Source: Advenella mandrilli (lineage in GTDB: Bacteria > Pseudomonadota > Gammaproteobacteria > Burkholderiales > Burkholderiaceae_B). Taken from it: a stretch of 64,000 nt of DNA. The stretch lies in the NCBI RefSeq assembly GCF_016595155.1, contig NZ_JAENGP010000005.1, forward strand, positions 150,457 through 214,456. Reading direction: 5' to 3'. Below are positions 51,075 through 58,992 of this stretch, one piece after another. The notes beneath the pieces are model-generated. The model did not search any database. It was not told where the DNA came from and saw only the letters and a list, made by a program, of their open reading frames with translations. Position 1 is the first letter of the stretch. Each line of letters starts with the position of its first letter. A program made the position numbers and the translations under genes.

Positions 51075-54000
51075 TTAAATCTGTACTTTGTGACCTTGCT
51101 GCACTTCGCTGAGCAAGGCTTTGCGTAAGGCATCTAGGTAATTATCGATATCGGTTTCTGTTGCCAGCCACGCCTTGGGGTAGTCGGGTTTTAAACTGCG
51201 GGCCGGTACGATTTTTGGGGCGGCAGGCGGTACGGGCGTCGGCGCAGACGGCTGTGGTACATCTTGAATGCGGTTGCTGTTGTCTGAGCCCGCGCTGACA
51301 GGCTCGGGGGTACGGGTTTGCTGCGCCATAGCTGCGGTCTTTGTCAGCAGCGTGGCATAACCCTGGTCTTCGAAGTGGTGCATGCGGTCGTTGATGGCCG
51401 CGATCAGCGTTGTCTGTTCAACGTACTGTTGCAAGTCCTGGAAGGGTTTGTCGAGTTCTTCCTGCCTCGGTGCTGGCAAGGCTTGGTATTCTTCCATGCC
51501 TTGCAGTCGGGATTGCAAACGGCTCAGTTTTGCAATCGCCTGTTCCGTGGCCTGCTTTACTGCAGTAGTGACTTCTGCACGTAAGGTGTCGACCAGCCCC
51601 TTGAGCTGCTGCATGCGGTTGCTGCGGTAGCACTTGGGGTCAGCCAGAATGGTCTGGATCTGTTTTGGCGTGTCGCTTTCAAGGTAGTGAAAGTTCGATT
51701 CCTGTGACTGCAACAGGTTTCGAGCTTCCAGGTAGATCTCTTTCTGTGATCCCCCCATAAAACTGAGGATGGGGTCCAGGATGTCTTCTTTCAGGGCCAG
51801 CAGCTTGTCTTCTTGCTGGCGAAGTTCGGTCAGCCACCATGTGTAAGGCTTGCCGGCCAAGTCCTGGAAGGTCTGTTGTATCGGTTGCAGGTTTTCCAGG
51901 AATGGAAAACGGTCTGCCTGTGAAAGCAGCGGTTTGATTTTTTCGTTTATCAGGCGCTGAGCATTGGCCGAGGCTTCCTTACCCAGGGCTTTGGCTTCGC
52001 TGCTGCTGGGTGGGCCAAAGAACTCCTCATGGAATTCTTTCAGCGCCCGAACTTGAGACGCAGTGAACTCAATCTGTGGCTCTAACACCAAATGCCCGTG
52101 GGCGCTGGTGTTGCGCAGGGCTTGTTCCAGGGCGTCGGTTTCCAGCAGGTTGCTGTCGCTGCGTGCTTCCAGTTTGCCGCGGGCCCAAAGGTTGGCCGTC
52201 AGGCACAAGATCGCGGCGTAGTACCAGCCGTAAGGCTTGCGCTCGAACCGTTCCAGCACGCTCTTGAGTGTGGTGCGAACGCCTTCGCGCTGGTTGCCGT
52301 GAATAAAGGCCAGAATTTCCTGCTCGGATTCGGGCAGGGTAGCGGCATCATTGCCAATCAGGCCATCAGTGGCCAGTTCCAGGCAGCGGCGGATATCGTT
52401 TTCGGTGTAAACGACGCCGCGCAGCATGGAAAGGTTGGGGTACACCCGGGTAACCAATTCATGGAAGCCGCGGGTGATGCGTGTGGCAGGTTCATTCGCC
52501 GTGACTTCGACATCGGCCCCGGCAATCATCAGCCTGGCGTTGCCGATCAGCTCGTGCACCAGCAGGCGGATGCGCGCTTCGCGCTGCTGATTCTGGTGGC
52601 CTTTGTCATACAGAATGCGTTTGGTGGTTTCATTCTGGGTAATGGAAATGTTCTGCCGGATGTAGCGTTCAGTTCTCTTGTACATCAGCAGTTCGCGCAT
52701 CAACTGTTCGTCAGGCCGCATCACGACAAACAGCGCTTCCATCTGGTAGGCCGAAGCAGTGCGCAGCATCTGCTCGCTTTCCACGTGCTCATGAAACGGG
52801 CTGATCACGTGAATGCTCAGTTCGTGGTCGCGGCCGTGCAGGCGGTCGTCCAGACGCCGGGCGAAGGAGTAATCCTGCCCCTGGTTGGCTGAAGTACCCA
52901 GGCTCACACGGATCTTGCGCTGCCCCAGCACCTGATCAAACACCATTTTCTGAAGCTCTTCGGCAACGTCGGTGGTATCGACATCGGTGTTTTTGATCTC
53001 CTGCTCGATGTCTTTTTCTTCGTCGCTCAGGAACTCAAACAGTTCGCCGTTACGCTGGATGTAAGTCTGGCTTTCCAGCAGGTTAAGCGCTTCTTCCACG
53101 CGGCGCTTCAGGCCGGGCAGGTCTTGTTCAAAACCTTCCAGCATCAATACGCACAGGTTGCGTATCGAGGGCTTGAACTCCTTTACATACTTGACCAGGA
53201 ACAGCGCTTTCAGCAGGCGTACTGCGAATTCATCTCCCAGGTGTTGCTCTGCCTGCAGGATGGCGCGTTGAATGTTGGATTTCAGCGCCGTGCGGATGCC
53301 TTCGAACATTCGGTCAAATGTAGCCAACTGACCCACATCGGTGTCGCGGATCTGTATGACGACTTGCTGGAATACGCCCAACATGGATCGTTCACCCACA
53401 GAGCTGTGCTTGCCTTCAAAGGCGTTCTGTTTCGATAGGTTCTGTATGGCTGCCTGAAACAGTGAAAACTGATACGGAATGAAGGGGTAGCTATTGACGA
53501 AGTGATCCTGGTCGCGGAAGTTCTGATAGTGCTGACTGCCATCCGTGAAATCGAACAGGGTTTTGAAATTGTTCGATTGCGCATGGTAGATCTGCGCGAG
53601 TTGGGTGGCGCCGTCTTCCGTCTTCGCCAGCAGGCGCTTTTGGATCACTTCGGCAACGTCCTGGGACGTTAGCTTCATGCGATTGGCAAAACGCGCCTGA
53701 ATCTTGGTGAAGTCGTTCTCCTGGCGCTTGTTCATTTCGCCCAGAACGGTGCTCATGTCCTCTTGCGCCGTGACAATGATCCAAGCACGGCCACGGCATT
53801 TGGTCGCCAGGCTTTCTGCAATGGTCTGCAGATTGGTCATCAGCTTGGTGTTCTCGGCAATGTATTGCCCCACTTCATCGACAAAGAAGTTCAGGCGAAA
53901 TTCCGGCCCTTGTTGGTCTACCCAGCGCCGCACCTGCTCGGCGAAGTCTTCAATGGACACCCGATACTGGGCACGGTATTTGTCTAGAATGCCCAATGCC

Positions 54001-54647
54001 TGGTCTGCCTCGGTTGCGGTGGCCTGAGCATAGGCTTGCGCAATGTTGCGATTTTCGAGCAGGGCCTGTTCGCGCCCGATGTGCCAGGGTTTGCCGGCGA
54101 CCGCCTCGAATGCCTGTTTGAAGGCTTCGTATTGGCCTCGACTATCAAGGTCGCGCTCGAACTGGGCAATGTGACCCTGATTGCCGTAGTAGCCACACAT
54201 CTCATCGAAGACCTTCACGAACACTGATAGCAGGGCATCAATTTCAGTCTTACTGATGATGGCGGCTTTCTGGTCGATGTTGAACAGAATGCTCTTTGAT
54301 GGAACGGCTACGGCCTTTTTCAGGTCGGCGCGTAGCATCTCGTTGCTACCGCATTTGGGCAAGAACAGATCCAGCGTGTTGGCCCCGTCTATTGAGCGGT
54401 TTTCCAGCACCAGGGCCAGCATTTTCAGCAAGTGCGACTTACCAGAGCCGAAGAAGCCGGATATCCACACCCCGTTCGCATGGGTGTAGTTGTTGTAGGC
54501 CTCAAGAAAAGCCTCCAAGCGCTTTTCCACCTCGTTGGTGAGGACATATTCCTCGATTTCGAGGCGCAGGCTGGCTTCATCGTCGGCCTTGATGACGCCT
54601 TCGATGGGGCGATCGACCGGTTTGCTGAAAATGGTTTTCAAATGCAT
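51075..54647 (-). CDS. brxC: BREX ATPase BrxC
   Basis: A 1190-residue BrxC. Walker A is in VWISGFFGSGKSHLLKML near residue 60; FRLNFFVDEVGQYI near 260 is Walker B-like. The IIVTAQEDMSTVLGEM segment near 300 is also characteristic. The C-terminal third is long and helical with a proline-rich linker (~1130-1165). BrxC is an essential P-loop ATPase of type 1 BREX. The ATG at 54647 has GAGGAAA upstream and matches the family start (HLKTIFSKPVDRPIEGVIKA); an ATG at 54665 overlapping the brxB stop is the alternative. It is followed by pglX-N after 12 bases. Confidence 0.94.
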   Translation of the reverse strand: MHLKTIFSKPVDRPIEGVIKADDEASLRLEIEEYVLTNEVEKRLEAFLEAYNNYTHANGVWISGFFGSGKSHLLKMLALVLENRSIDGANTLDLFLPKCGSNEMLRADLKKAVAVPSKSILFNIDQKAAIISKTEIDALLSVFVKVFDEMCGYYGNQGHIAQFERDLDSRGQYEAFKQAFEAVAGKPWHIGREQALLENRNIAQAYAQATATEADQALGILDKYRAQYRVSIEDFAEQVRRWVDQQGPEFRLNFFVDEVGQYIAENTKLMTNLQTIAESLATKCRGRAWIIVTAQEDMSTVLGEMNKRQENDFTKIQARFANRMKLTSQDVAEVIQKRLLAKTEDGATQLAQIYHAQSNNFKTLFDFTDGSQHYQNFRDQDHFVNSYPFIPYQFSLFQAAIQNLSKQNAFEGKHSSVGERSMLGVFQQVVIQIRDTDVGQLATFDRMFEGIRTALKSNIQRAILQAEQHLGDEFAVRLLKALFLVKYVKEFKPSIRNLCVLMLEGFEQDLPGLKRRVEEALNLLESQTYIQRNGELFEFLSDEEKDIEQEIKNTDVDTTDVAEELQKMVFDQVLGQRKIRVSLGTSANQGQDYSFARRLDDRLHGRDHELSIHVISPFHEHVESEQMLRTASAYQMEALFVVMRPDEQLMRELLMYKRTERYIRQNISITQNETTKRILYDKGHQNQQREARIRLLVHELIGNARLMIAGADVEVTANEPATRITRGFHELVTRVYPNLSMLRGVVYTENDIRRCLELATDGLIGNDAATLPESEQEILAFIHGNQREGVRTTLKSVLERFERKPYGWYYAAILCLTANLWARGKLEARSDSNLLETDALEQALRNTSAHGHLVLEPQIEFTASQVRALKEFHEEFFGPPSSSEAKALGKEASANAQRLINEKIKPLLSQADRFPFLENLQPIQQTFQDLAGKPYTWWLTELRQQEDKLLALKEDILDPILSFMGGSQKEIYLEARNLLQSQESNFHYLESDTPKQIQTILADPKCYRSNRMQQLKGLVDTLRAEVTTAVKQATEQAIAKLSRLQSRLQGMEEYQALPAPRQEELDKPFQDLQQYVEQTTLIAAINDRMHHFEDQGYATLLTKTAAMAQQTRTPEPVSAGSDNSNRIQDVPQPSAPTPVPPAAPKIVPARSLKPDYPKAWLATETDIDNYLDALRKALLSEVQQGHKVQI

Positions 54648-54661
54648 GCCGCTTTCCTCGT

Positions 54662-55273
54662 TCATACTTCGAAGTGATAGATGTTGAAGGCCCGGTAGTA
54701 CTTGTCATCGTGCAGGCGTCCGAACAGATCCAGCGACGCGCCGGATATCTGCGACTGGGTATACACGCCGGGGAAGAACATGACAGTGGGCTTTTCTTTC
54801 GCTGTGCTTTGCAGGTTGTTCAGCACGTTGTGGGAACGAATGTAGGGGAAGACTTCGCCTACACCGGACAACAATAGGATGTCGAAAGTGTGCGTGGCCA
54901 ACTTCTGTGCAATGGCGGGCACCAGGTGGCTTTCAGGGTCCAGCACGCCCTGCAACAGCTCCTTGAGCTCGTCCTTAGTGACGGTAGGTTCTACTTCCAG
55001 TATTTGTTCCCAGATACCGCGTGTATGCAGAAGCTCGATGGCCAGGTCGTAAAGATTGATCTCCAGAACCTGAACACCCTTTTGCTCAAGATGCTGGGTC
55101 AGTTGCCTGCGTAGGCGGTCCATCGCCACCGCCTCTTCAGGCGGGTAGGGGCAGATGAAGAAGGGCACCTCATTACCCAACCCTTGCTTTTGCAGAAAGC
55201 GTTGCCCCGACATGACCGCACAAAGGTGGTCAAAGCGTTCTTTTATTGGACGGCGAGCGATGTCGTGAGGCAT
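54662..55273 (-). CDS. brxB: BREX protein BrxB (DUF1788)
   Basis: A 203-residue DUF1788 protein. Family segments: PFFICPYPPEEAVAMDRLRRQL near residue 37, LLLSGVGEVFPYIRSHNVLNNLQ near 134, and PTVMFFPGVYTQSQISGASLDLFGRL near 164. It ends with YYRAFNIYHFEV, as is usual. BrxB is a core type 1 BREX protein of unknown biochemical activity. It starts three bases after brxA, and its stop overlaps a possible brxC start. Confidence 0.94.
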   Translation of the reverse strand: MPHDIARRPIKERFDHLCAVMSGQRFLQKQGLGNEVPFFICPYPPEEAVAMDRLRRQLTQHLEQKGVQVLEINLYDLAIELLHTRGIWEQILEVEPTVTKDELKELLQGVLDPESHLVPAIAQKLATHTFDILLLSGVGEVFPYIRSHNVLNNLQSTAKEKPTVMFFPGVYTQSQISGASLDLFGRLHDDKYYRAFNIYHFEV

Positions 55274-55276
55274 GGG

Positions 55277-55897
55277 TCAGGTCTTGATCTGTGTGTCGAA
55301 AGTGGGGAAGTACAGGGCTTCTTCGGGACGACCCTGACGGAGCAATTGCGCGAGTTGGGGGTTAAGCTGAACACCCTGAATGGTGCGTTGTGCAGACAGC
55401 AAACCTGCTTCGCGCAGCAGGCGGAACAACACCTGACGTAATTTGTTGTGTGTGGATGGGCTGATCGAATCAAGTTCAGGATGCCATTGCACCTTGCGGT
55501 TGAAAAAGGCATCGAACTCACCGAGTGGCAGCTCATACTTCAATGACAAATAACGTTCGCGTACCACTTCGGCAGCGAACTCGGCAACAAAGGGGTAGCA
55601 GCGGCAGACAGCCAACCATAGGACCTGAGCTTGATGCGGTTCGGTGGCTTTGGTTAGTAACTCCAGTTCCGCGGGACTGAGGGTTTCCAGACGAGTCGTC
55701 AGCTCGCGCAGCAGGCGACGTAAGGAGCTTTGTGTCCTGACCTGCAGTAGATTCTCGGCGAAAGCCCCGTTGCGTACTTGCTCCCAGTCGCCCTGATCCA
55801 GATAGCGCCCTGCCAGTATTGCGGAATCGCTGATACAGAGGCTGGCTGCTGTGAAGGACATGCGGTAGTCTTTGGAAAGCGGAGTAATGCTGTTCAT
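55277..55897 (-). CDS. brxA: BREX protein BrxA (DUF1819)
   Basis: A 206-residue DUF1819 protein. Characteristic segments: YRMSFTAASLCISDSAILA near the N terminus, RTQSSLRRLLRELTTRLETL near 55, LWLAVCRCYPFVAEFAAEVVRERYL near 92, and the C-terminal TIQGVQLNPQLAQLL. BrxA is a small DNA-binding-like protein found in all type 1 BREX loci. It overlaps the preceding HTH gene by four bases (ATGA). Confidence 0.94.
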   Translation of the reverse strand: MNSITPLSKDYRMSFTAASLCISDSAILAGRYLDQGDWEQVRNGAFAENLLQVRTQSSLRRLLRELTTRLETLSPAELELLTKATEPHQAQVLWLAVCRCYPFVAEFAAEVVRERYLSLKYELPLGEFDAFFNRKVQWHPELDSISPSTHNKLRQVLFRLLREAGLLSAQRTIQGVQLNPQLAQLLRQGRPEEALYFPTFDTQIKT

Positions 55898-56088
55898 TCG
55901 TGATGCTCTGCCGCGCCACCGGCTTTGACCCAGGCGTCTACTTCGTCACGCTTGAACTTCCATAGCCTGCCCATCCGGTGAGCAGGCATGGCGTGCTTAT
56001 CGATCCACTTGTACACGGTGTCGTTGCTGACCCCAAGGTACTTGCAAATGTCGTGGATAGACAGCCAACGGTCGTCGAGTTCGGTCAT
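55894..56088 (-). CDS. Small helix-turn-helix protein heading the BREX operon
   Basis: A 64-residue excisionase/MerR-like DNA-binding protein: WLSIHDICKYLGVSNDTVYKWIDKHAMPAHRMGRLWKFKRDEVDAWV. This is the HTH_17 pattern with a helix-turn-helix and a short wing. It overlaps brxA by four bases and is the first gene of the operon, so it is probably an autoregulator. It is much smaller than the WYL-domain BrxR regulator described for other BREX loci. Confidence 0.85.
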   Translation of the reverse strand: MTELDDRWLSIHDICKYLGVSNDTVYKWIDKHAMPAHRMGRLWKFKRDEVDAWVKAGGAAEHHE

Positions 56089-56265
56089 GGATGTTTAGCA
56101 GGCAGCGTGAACAGATAGGCAAGACAAAGTTATCCTGCATGATGATGTAATAATATCTTTGCTGCGGGTCGATGTCAAACGATATTTGCCGATTTAAGCC
56201 GAAATTGGCGACGTAAGATGCAATCACCAGGTGAGGGCGGCGGTTGTTGCTCCCATATCGCTATG
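56089..56265 (-). promoter_or_regulatory. Presumed promoter region of the BREX operon
   Basis: 177 bases between the HTH start and an inverted HNH gene fragment. Contains near-palindromic CCGATTTAAGCCGAAATTGG at 56189-56208 and AT-rich stretches that could provide -10/-35 boxes and an operator for the 64-residue HTH protein. No gene is visible. The promoter role is inferred from position. Confidence 0.4.
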
Positions 56266-56455
56266 CAAGGTTTCCTTCAGCGGGTGATTGCTTTCAATTA
56301 GGTATTCATTGCGATGATGTAATCGATCAAGAAATTTCTTTTGAGGCAGGTTGCTGGCTTTTCCTCCGTCTTGCCAACGATTACATTCTTTGCAGGCCAA
56401 TACCAAGTTCCATACTTCATTAAGCTGAAGGTCATACATCGACCCAAACTGGATG
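56266..56455 (-). pseudogene. Inverted fragment of the HNH endonuclease gene
   Basis: The minus strand encodes IQFGSMYDLQLNEVWNLVLA, CKECNRWQDGGKASNLPQKK and FLDRLHHRNEYLIESNHPLKE, about 60 residues almost identical to the HNH gene at 23909-24091 (one visible residue difference, G to S). The nucleotide match is near-complete over about 180 bases. Both ends are cut; the distal side joins an IS66 transposase fragment at 56458. Confidence 0.9.
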
Positions 56456-56457
56456 AA

Positions 56458-56597
56458 GGATGTCCTCACACGCTTGCCCACTCAGCCCGCCAGCCGTATT
56501 GCTGAACTGTTGCCGCATAATTGGCAACCACAGACAGCGATGTAAAAAAAACAGGTTAAAGAAAACCGCTGTCAAGATGAGATGGCCGAACGCTTAC
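56458..56597 (+). pseudogene. IS66 right-end remnant with TnpC C terminus
   Basis: The plus strand encodes DVLTRLPTQPASRIAELLPH and NWQPQTAM, the last ~28 residues of an IS66 TnpC, then ends at an IS66-type terminus (CTGTCAAGATGAG ... GGCCGAACGCTTAC, to 56597). The rest of the element is absent. Confidence 0.85.
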
Positions 56598-56689
56598 AAA
56601 TGAGTTTGCATTAAGATGTTTAGAGTACAGTAGATGTAGATATCATGGCTACGATTTAGGATATAAAGGCATGAGACGATATTACCAAA

Positions 56690-56913
56690 GGTGCTAATAG
56701 GCGCCGTAGGGAGACGGTATATTTCTAACTCCAGCCCCACAAATTCATCGGTGGGGCGGTCTTGCTATCCGTCATGATGCCACACCGTTCTCGCCGTCCA
56801 GGGCTGCGCACTGTGTGCTTGTGGCCTGTCGGCCATTAAAACCCTTGACGGCTGCGCTGCGGCGTGACTCCAAAAGGATAGGCAATCTCGCCAAAATCCT
56901 TTTGGAGTCCGTT
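56690..56913 (+). ncRNA. radC-motif-like structured leader, copy 2
   Basis: Homologous to the radC leader at 37367. TTGCTATCC (56762-56770) can pair with GGATAGGCAA (56876-56885). CCGTCCAGGG (56794-56803) pairs with CCCTTGACGG (56842-56851); relative to copy 1 both strands changed together. CTCCAAAAGGAT (56868-56879) forms a perfect 12-base stem with ATCCTTTTGGAG (56896-56907), hiding the GGAG Shine-Dalgarno of the downstream gene. The two alternatives share GGAT. Confidence 0.78.
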
Positions 56914-57729
56914 ATGAATACAATTCAACAAAACAAAATTTTAAATACAGCAGATGAACATCAACAAGCCATTGTCAAAATCATTGAAGCATTATCCAGG
57001 ACATATGGGTTAGATCGTGTTTGGTCTGATTGGGTTGAGATATGCGCCATTGCATTAGCCAGAGCTGATAGGGCGCAATTTGAAGCCAGGGAAACACGTT
57101 ACCTGAGTATCGTTAATCACTACGACAAGAAGGAACTTAACGGACTGGTACAGGCTTTTTCACATCTTGTCATGGCTTTTGAGAAGCATGTAGAGAACGG
57201 TCAGATCATTGATGTCCTCGGTAAGATTTTTATGATGCTGAACATGGGGAACTCAAATTCTGGACAGTTTTTTACACCATTTGAAGTCTCGTTGATGATG
57301 GCTCAAATGCTTACGCCTAAAAACGGATATGACATTATCAGGCAACGAGGGTACGTCCGATTGGCTGAGCCAACGGCTGGGGCAGGGGGCATGATCCTTG
57401 CCTATGCCAGGACAATTGCTGAGGCAGGATATAGTTATCAACGAGAGCTACATGTGACAGCAACAGATATTGATAGCCGTTGTGTACACATGACATTTGT
57501 ACAGCTGGCTTTGCTACATATACCGGCAGTCGTTATACACGGCAATGTACTTACTGTTGAAGAGTGGCAGCATTGGTATACTCCAGCCCATATTATGGGT
57601 GGCTGGCATTGGAAGTTACAGCAATCAGATATGACCAATAAACAGCCTGATACGGCAGAGTCTGAATTGATTATGCCAGTGCCAAGCATTGAAAGCTTAT
57701 TAACTGCCGATCAATTACAACTTTTTTAA
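56914..57729 (+). CDS. N-6 DNA methylase-like protein lacking the NPPY motif
   Basis: A 271-residue protein of the HsdM-like methylase superfamily typical of integrative elements. The N-terminal helical part (~1-110) is followed by MGNSNSGQFFTPFEVSLMMAQML near 115, the SAM motif LAEPTAGAGGMILAYART near 155, and the acidic loop TATDIDSRCVHMTFVQLALL near 190. At the place of motif IV (N/D-PPY) there is only GNVLTVEEWQHW, so the catalytic tetrapeptide is missing. It may bind SAM or DNA without methylating, perhaps as an anti-restriction factor. The start at 56914 follows the leader SD TTTTGGAG. Confidence 0.8.
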   Translation: MNTIQQNKILNTADEHQQAIVKIIEALSRTYGLDRVWSDWVEICAIALARADRAQFEARETRYLSIVNHYDKKELNGLVQAFSHLVMAFEKHVENGQIIDVLGKIFMMLNMGNSNSGQFFTPFEVSLMMAQMLTPKNGYDIIRQRGYVRLAEPTAGAGGMILAYARTIAEAGYSYQRELHVTATDIDSRCVHMTFVQLALLHIPAVVIHGNVLTVEEWQHWYTPAHIMGGWHWKLQQSDMTNKQPDTAESELIMPVPSIESLLTADQLQLF

Positions 57730-57738
57730 TCAGCAGTA

Positions 57739-57765
57739 GGGCCGCATTAGCGGCCTTTTTTTTAT
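57739..57765 (+). terminator. Terminator after the methylase-like gene
   Basis: Hairpin GGCCGC-ATTA-GCGGCC followed by eight Ts, ten bases after the stop codon. A strong intrinsic terminator. Confidence 0.92.
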
Positions 57766-57779
57766 TTGGTCAAATACTC

Positions 57780-58179
57780 CAATTACTTGTAGGTAGCTAA
57801 GAGGTTAGTGGCCGTAAACGGCCTATGGGTGCTCGCCGCACGGCTGGTGTTAACCCCCGGATGCAGCGGTTACGGCTAATGCCATTCCCGAGAGTTTCTT
57901 GGCCCAAAAGCGCCGACTGTATCACTCCACTCCTGCGCTTCAAGGGCTTTCGCGGCATAACAGGCACCTCCCGCAAGCGGGGCCCTCCTATTATTCCACG
58001 GTCCCTTTCCGCTTGTCATTGCGTGATTCAGTACGGCAAGGGCGAAGAAACTCACGGGAACGGCGGCTTACCACCGAAACACCAGATAGAGGAATCAATA
58101 CCAATTTTTTGAATCAGGCTCAAAAATCTTCGGGCTCGGTCAGCAGGAAGAAAAACTTAATTTTTTTTGTGGAAATAAT
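57780..58179 (+). promoter_or_regulatory. Structured leader upstream of the ART-like gene
   Basis: A 400-base non-coding stretch with strong local hairpins: GGCCG-TAAA-CGGCC at 57808-57821, and CCCGCAAGCGGG near 57968. A run of codons through it (57825-58112) reads as low-complexity Arg/Pro/Gly sequence with no family match and is rejected as a gene. Its sequence differs from the two radC-type leaders but it occupies the same position before a mobile-element gene. Confidence 0.5.
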
Positions 58180-58803
58180 ATGCAAGCAACTCAAACTGAA
58201 ATTCATTCTGAGCTTTATCACGGTACGGTTGAATACTTTGATACTTTTCGTGATCCAGCTATTTGTCGTGTAGACCGTGGGGCTGGATATTATCATCAGG
58301 GGAAGGGTGTGTATCTGACTACAGATCCCAATGGATATGGTCGTTTTTTTGCCCGTACATCTTCTGCAAAACTAGTTGTTGAGATGTTAATACAGAAAAA
58401 GTACATAGAAGCAGACAAATACCATGTCTCGCGCGGGGTGATTTTGTCAGTTAAATTGAATGAAGGTGTTCGTATCTTGGACCTTACTAAGGCGCCGGAG
58501 ACTATCAGGGTATTGTTTGAAAGTAGTGTTGGAGATATGGGAGTGGGTTATCAATTACGCCAGGCAGTCTTAGAGGCGGGTTTTGATGGTATTTCCTTTA
58601 AAGAACCAAATTATCCTGAAGGTTGGGAGGTTGCGCATAACGCTATGACAGTGGTTGTATATAACCATGGCCAATTAACAATTACAGGCTGTAAAGAGGC
58701 CGATTTTTATGAATTGCCTTCAGGCTGGGCAGGACGTGGGGATAGTGGAGAAAAGCAATCTGAGTCAGTATTTGAGAAGTTGGACAATAAAACCATTTAC
58801 TGA
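58180..58803 (+). CDS. Possible ADP-ribosyltransferase-fold protein of the mobile element
   Basis: A 207-residue protein. The N terminus has SELYHGTVEYFDTF (residues 10-23) and GAGYYHQGKGVYLTTDPNGYGRFFA (~34-58). An LYHGT strand followed by a GxGVYLTxDxxxAxxYA stretch is the H-Y pattern of ADP-ribosyltransferase-like folds, including those in phage polyvalent proteins. A catalytic Glu is not obvious. Residues 140-165 (AGFDGISFKEPNYPEGWEVAH) are also in keeping with that fold. It lies between the methylase-like gene and umuDC. A host-modifying or anti-defence role is inferred; the assignment is tentative. Confidence 0.55.
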   Translation: MQATQTEIHSELYHGTVEYFDTFRDPAICRVDRGAGYYHQGKGVYLTTDPNGYGRFFARTSSAKLVVEMLIQKKYIEADKYHVSRGVILSVKLNEGVRILDLTKAPETIRVLFESSVGDMGVGYQLRQAVLEAGFDGISFKEPNYPEGWEVAHNAMTVVVYNHGQLTITGCKEADFYELPSGWAGRGDSGEKQSESVFEKLDNKTIY

Positions 58804-58963
58804 TGAGATGTCCGAAGCAGCCCAAAAATCGACTATGGTAAATTTCAAGGATCAGAATCATAGTGACGTGCGAACTGAGCCTTCTCTTGGATTTGATGAT
58901 TGATCTAATCTGTAAATTCAAATAGATCTTCAACACAAATCATGGGTAAAAAATGGCATAATA

Positions 58964-58983
58964 TACTGTATAAATAAACAGTA
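58964..58983. promoter_or_regulatory. LexA (SOS) box of umuDC
   Basis: TACTGTATAAATAAACAGTA fits the LexA consensus CTGT-N8-ACAG with the flanking TA. It lies within a larger inverted repeat, CATAATATACTGT (58957-58969) and ACAGTATATTATG (58978-58990). It ends nine bases before the umuD ATG and overlaps a TATAAT-like box, so LexA binding would block initiation. Confidence 0.93.
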
Positions 58984-58992
58984 TATTATGCT

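Noticed and set aside
52092..52892. 266-codon frame opposite brxC
   Set aside because: Antisense shadow in GC-richer DNA; Val/Gln/Phe-rich with no recognisable domain or ribosome site.
56815..56913. In-frame extension of the methylase-like gene
   Set aside because: It would translate the conserved leader RNA; the ATG at 56914 has the SD TTTTGGAG and mirrors the radC arrangement.
57825..58112. 95-codon frame in the leader before the ART-like gene
   Set aside because: Runs through stable hairpins, composition is Arg/Pro/Gly-rich, no family pattern; better read as structured RNA.
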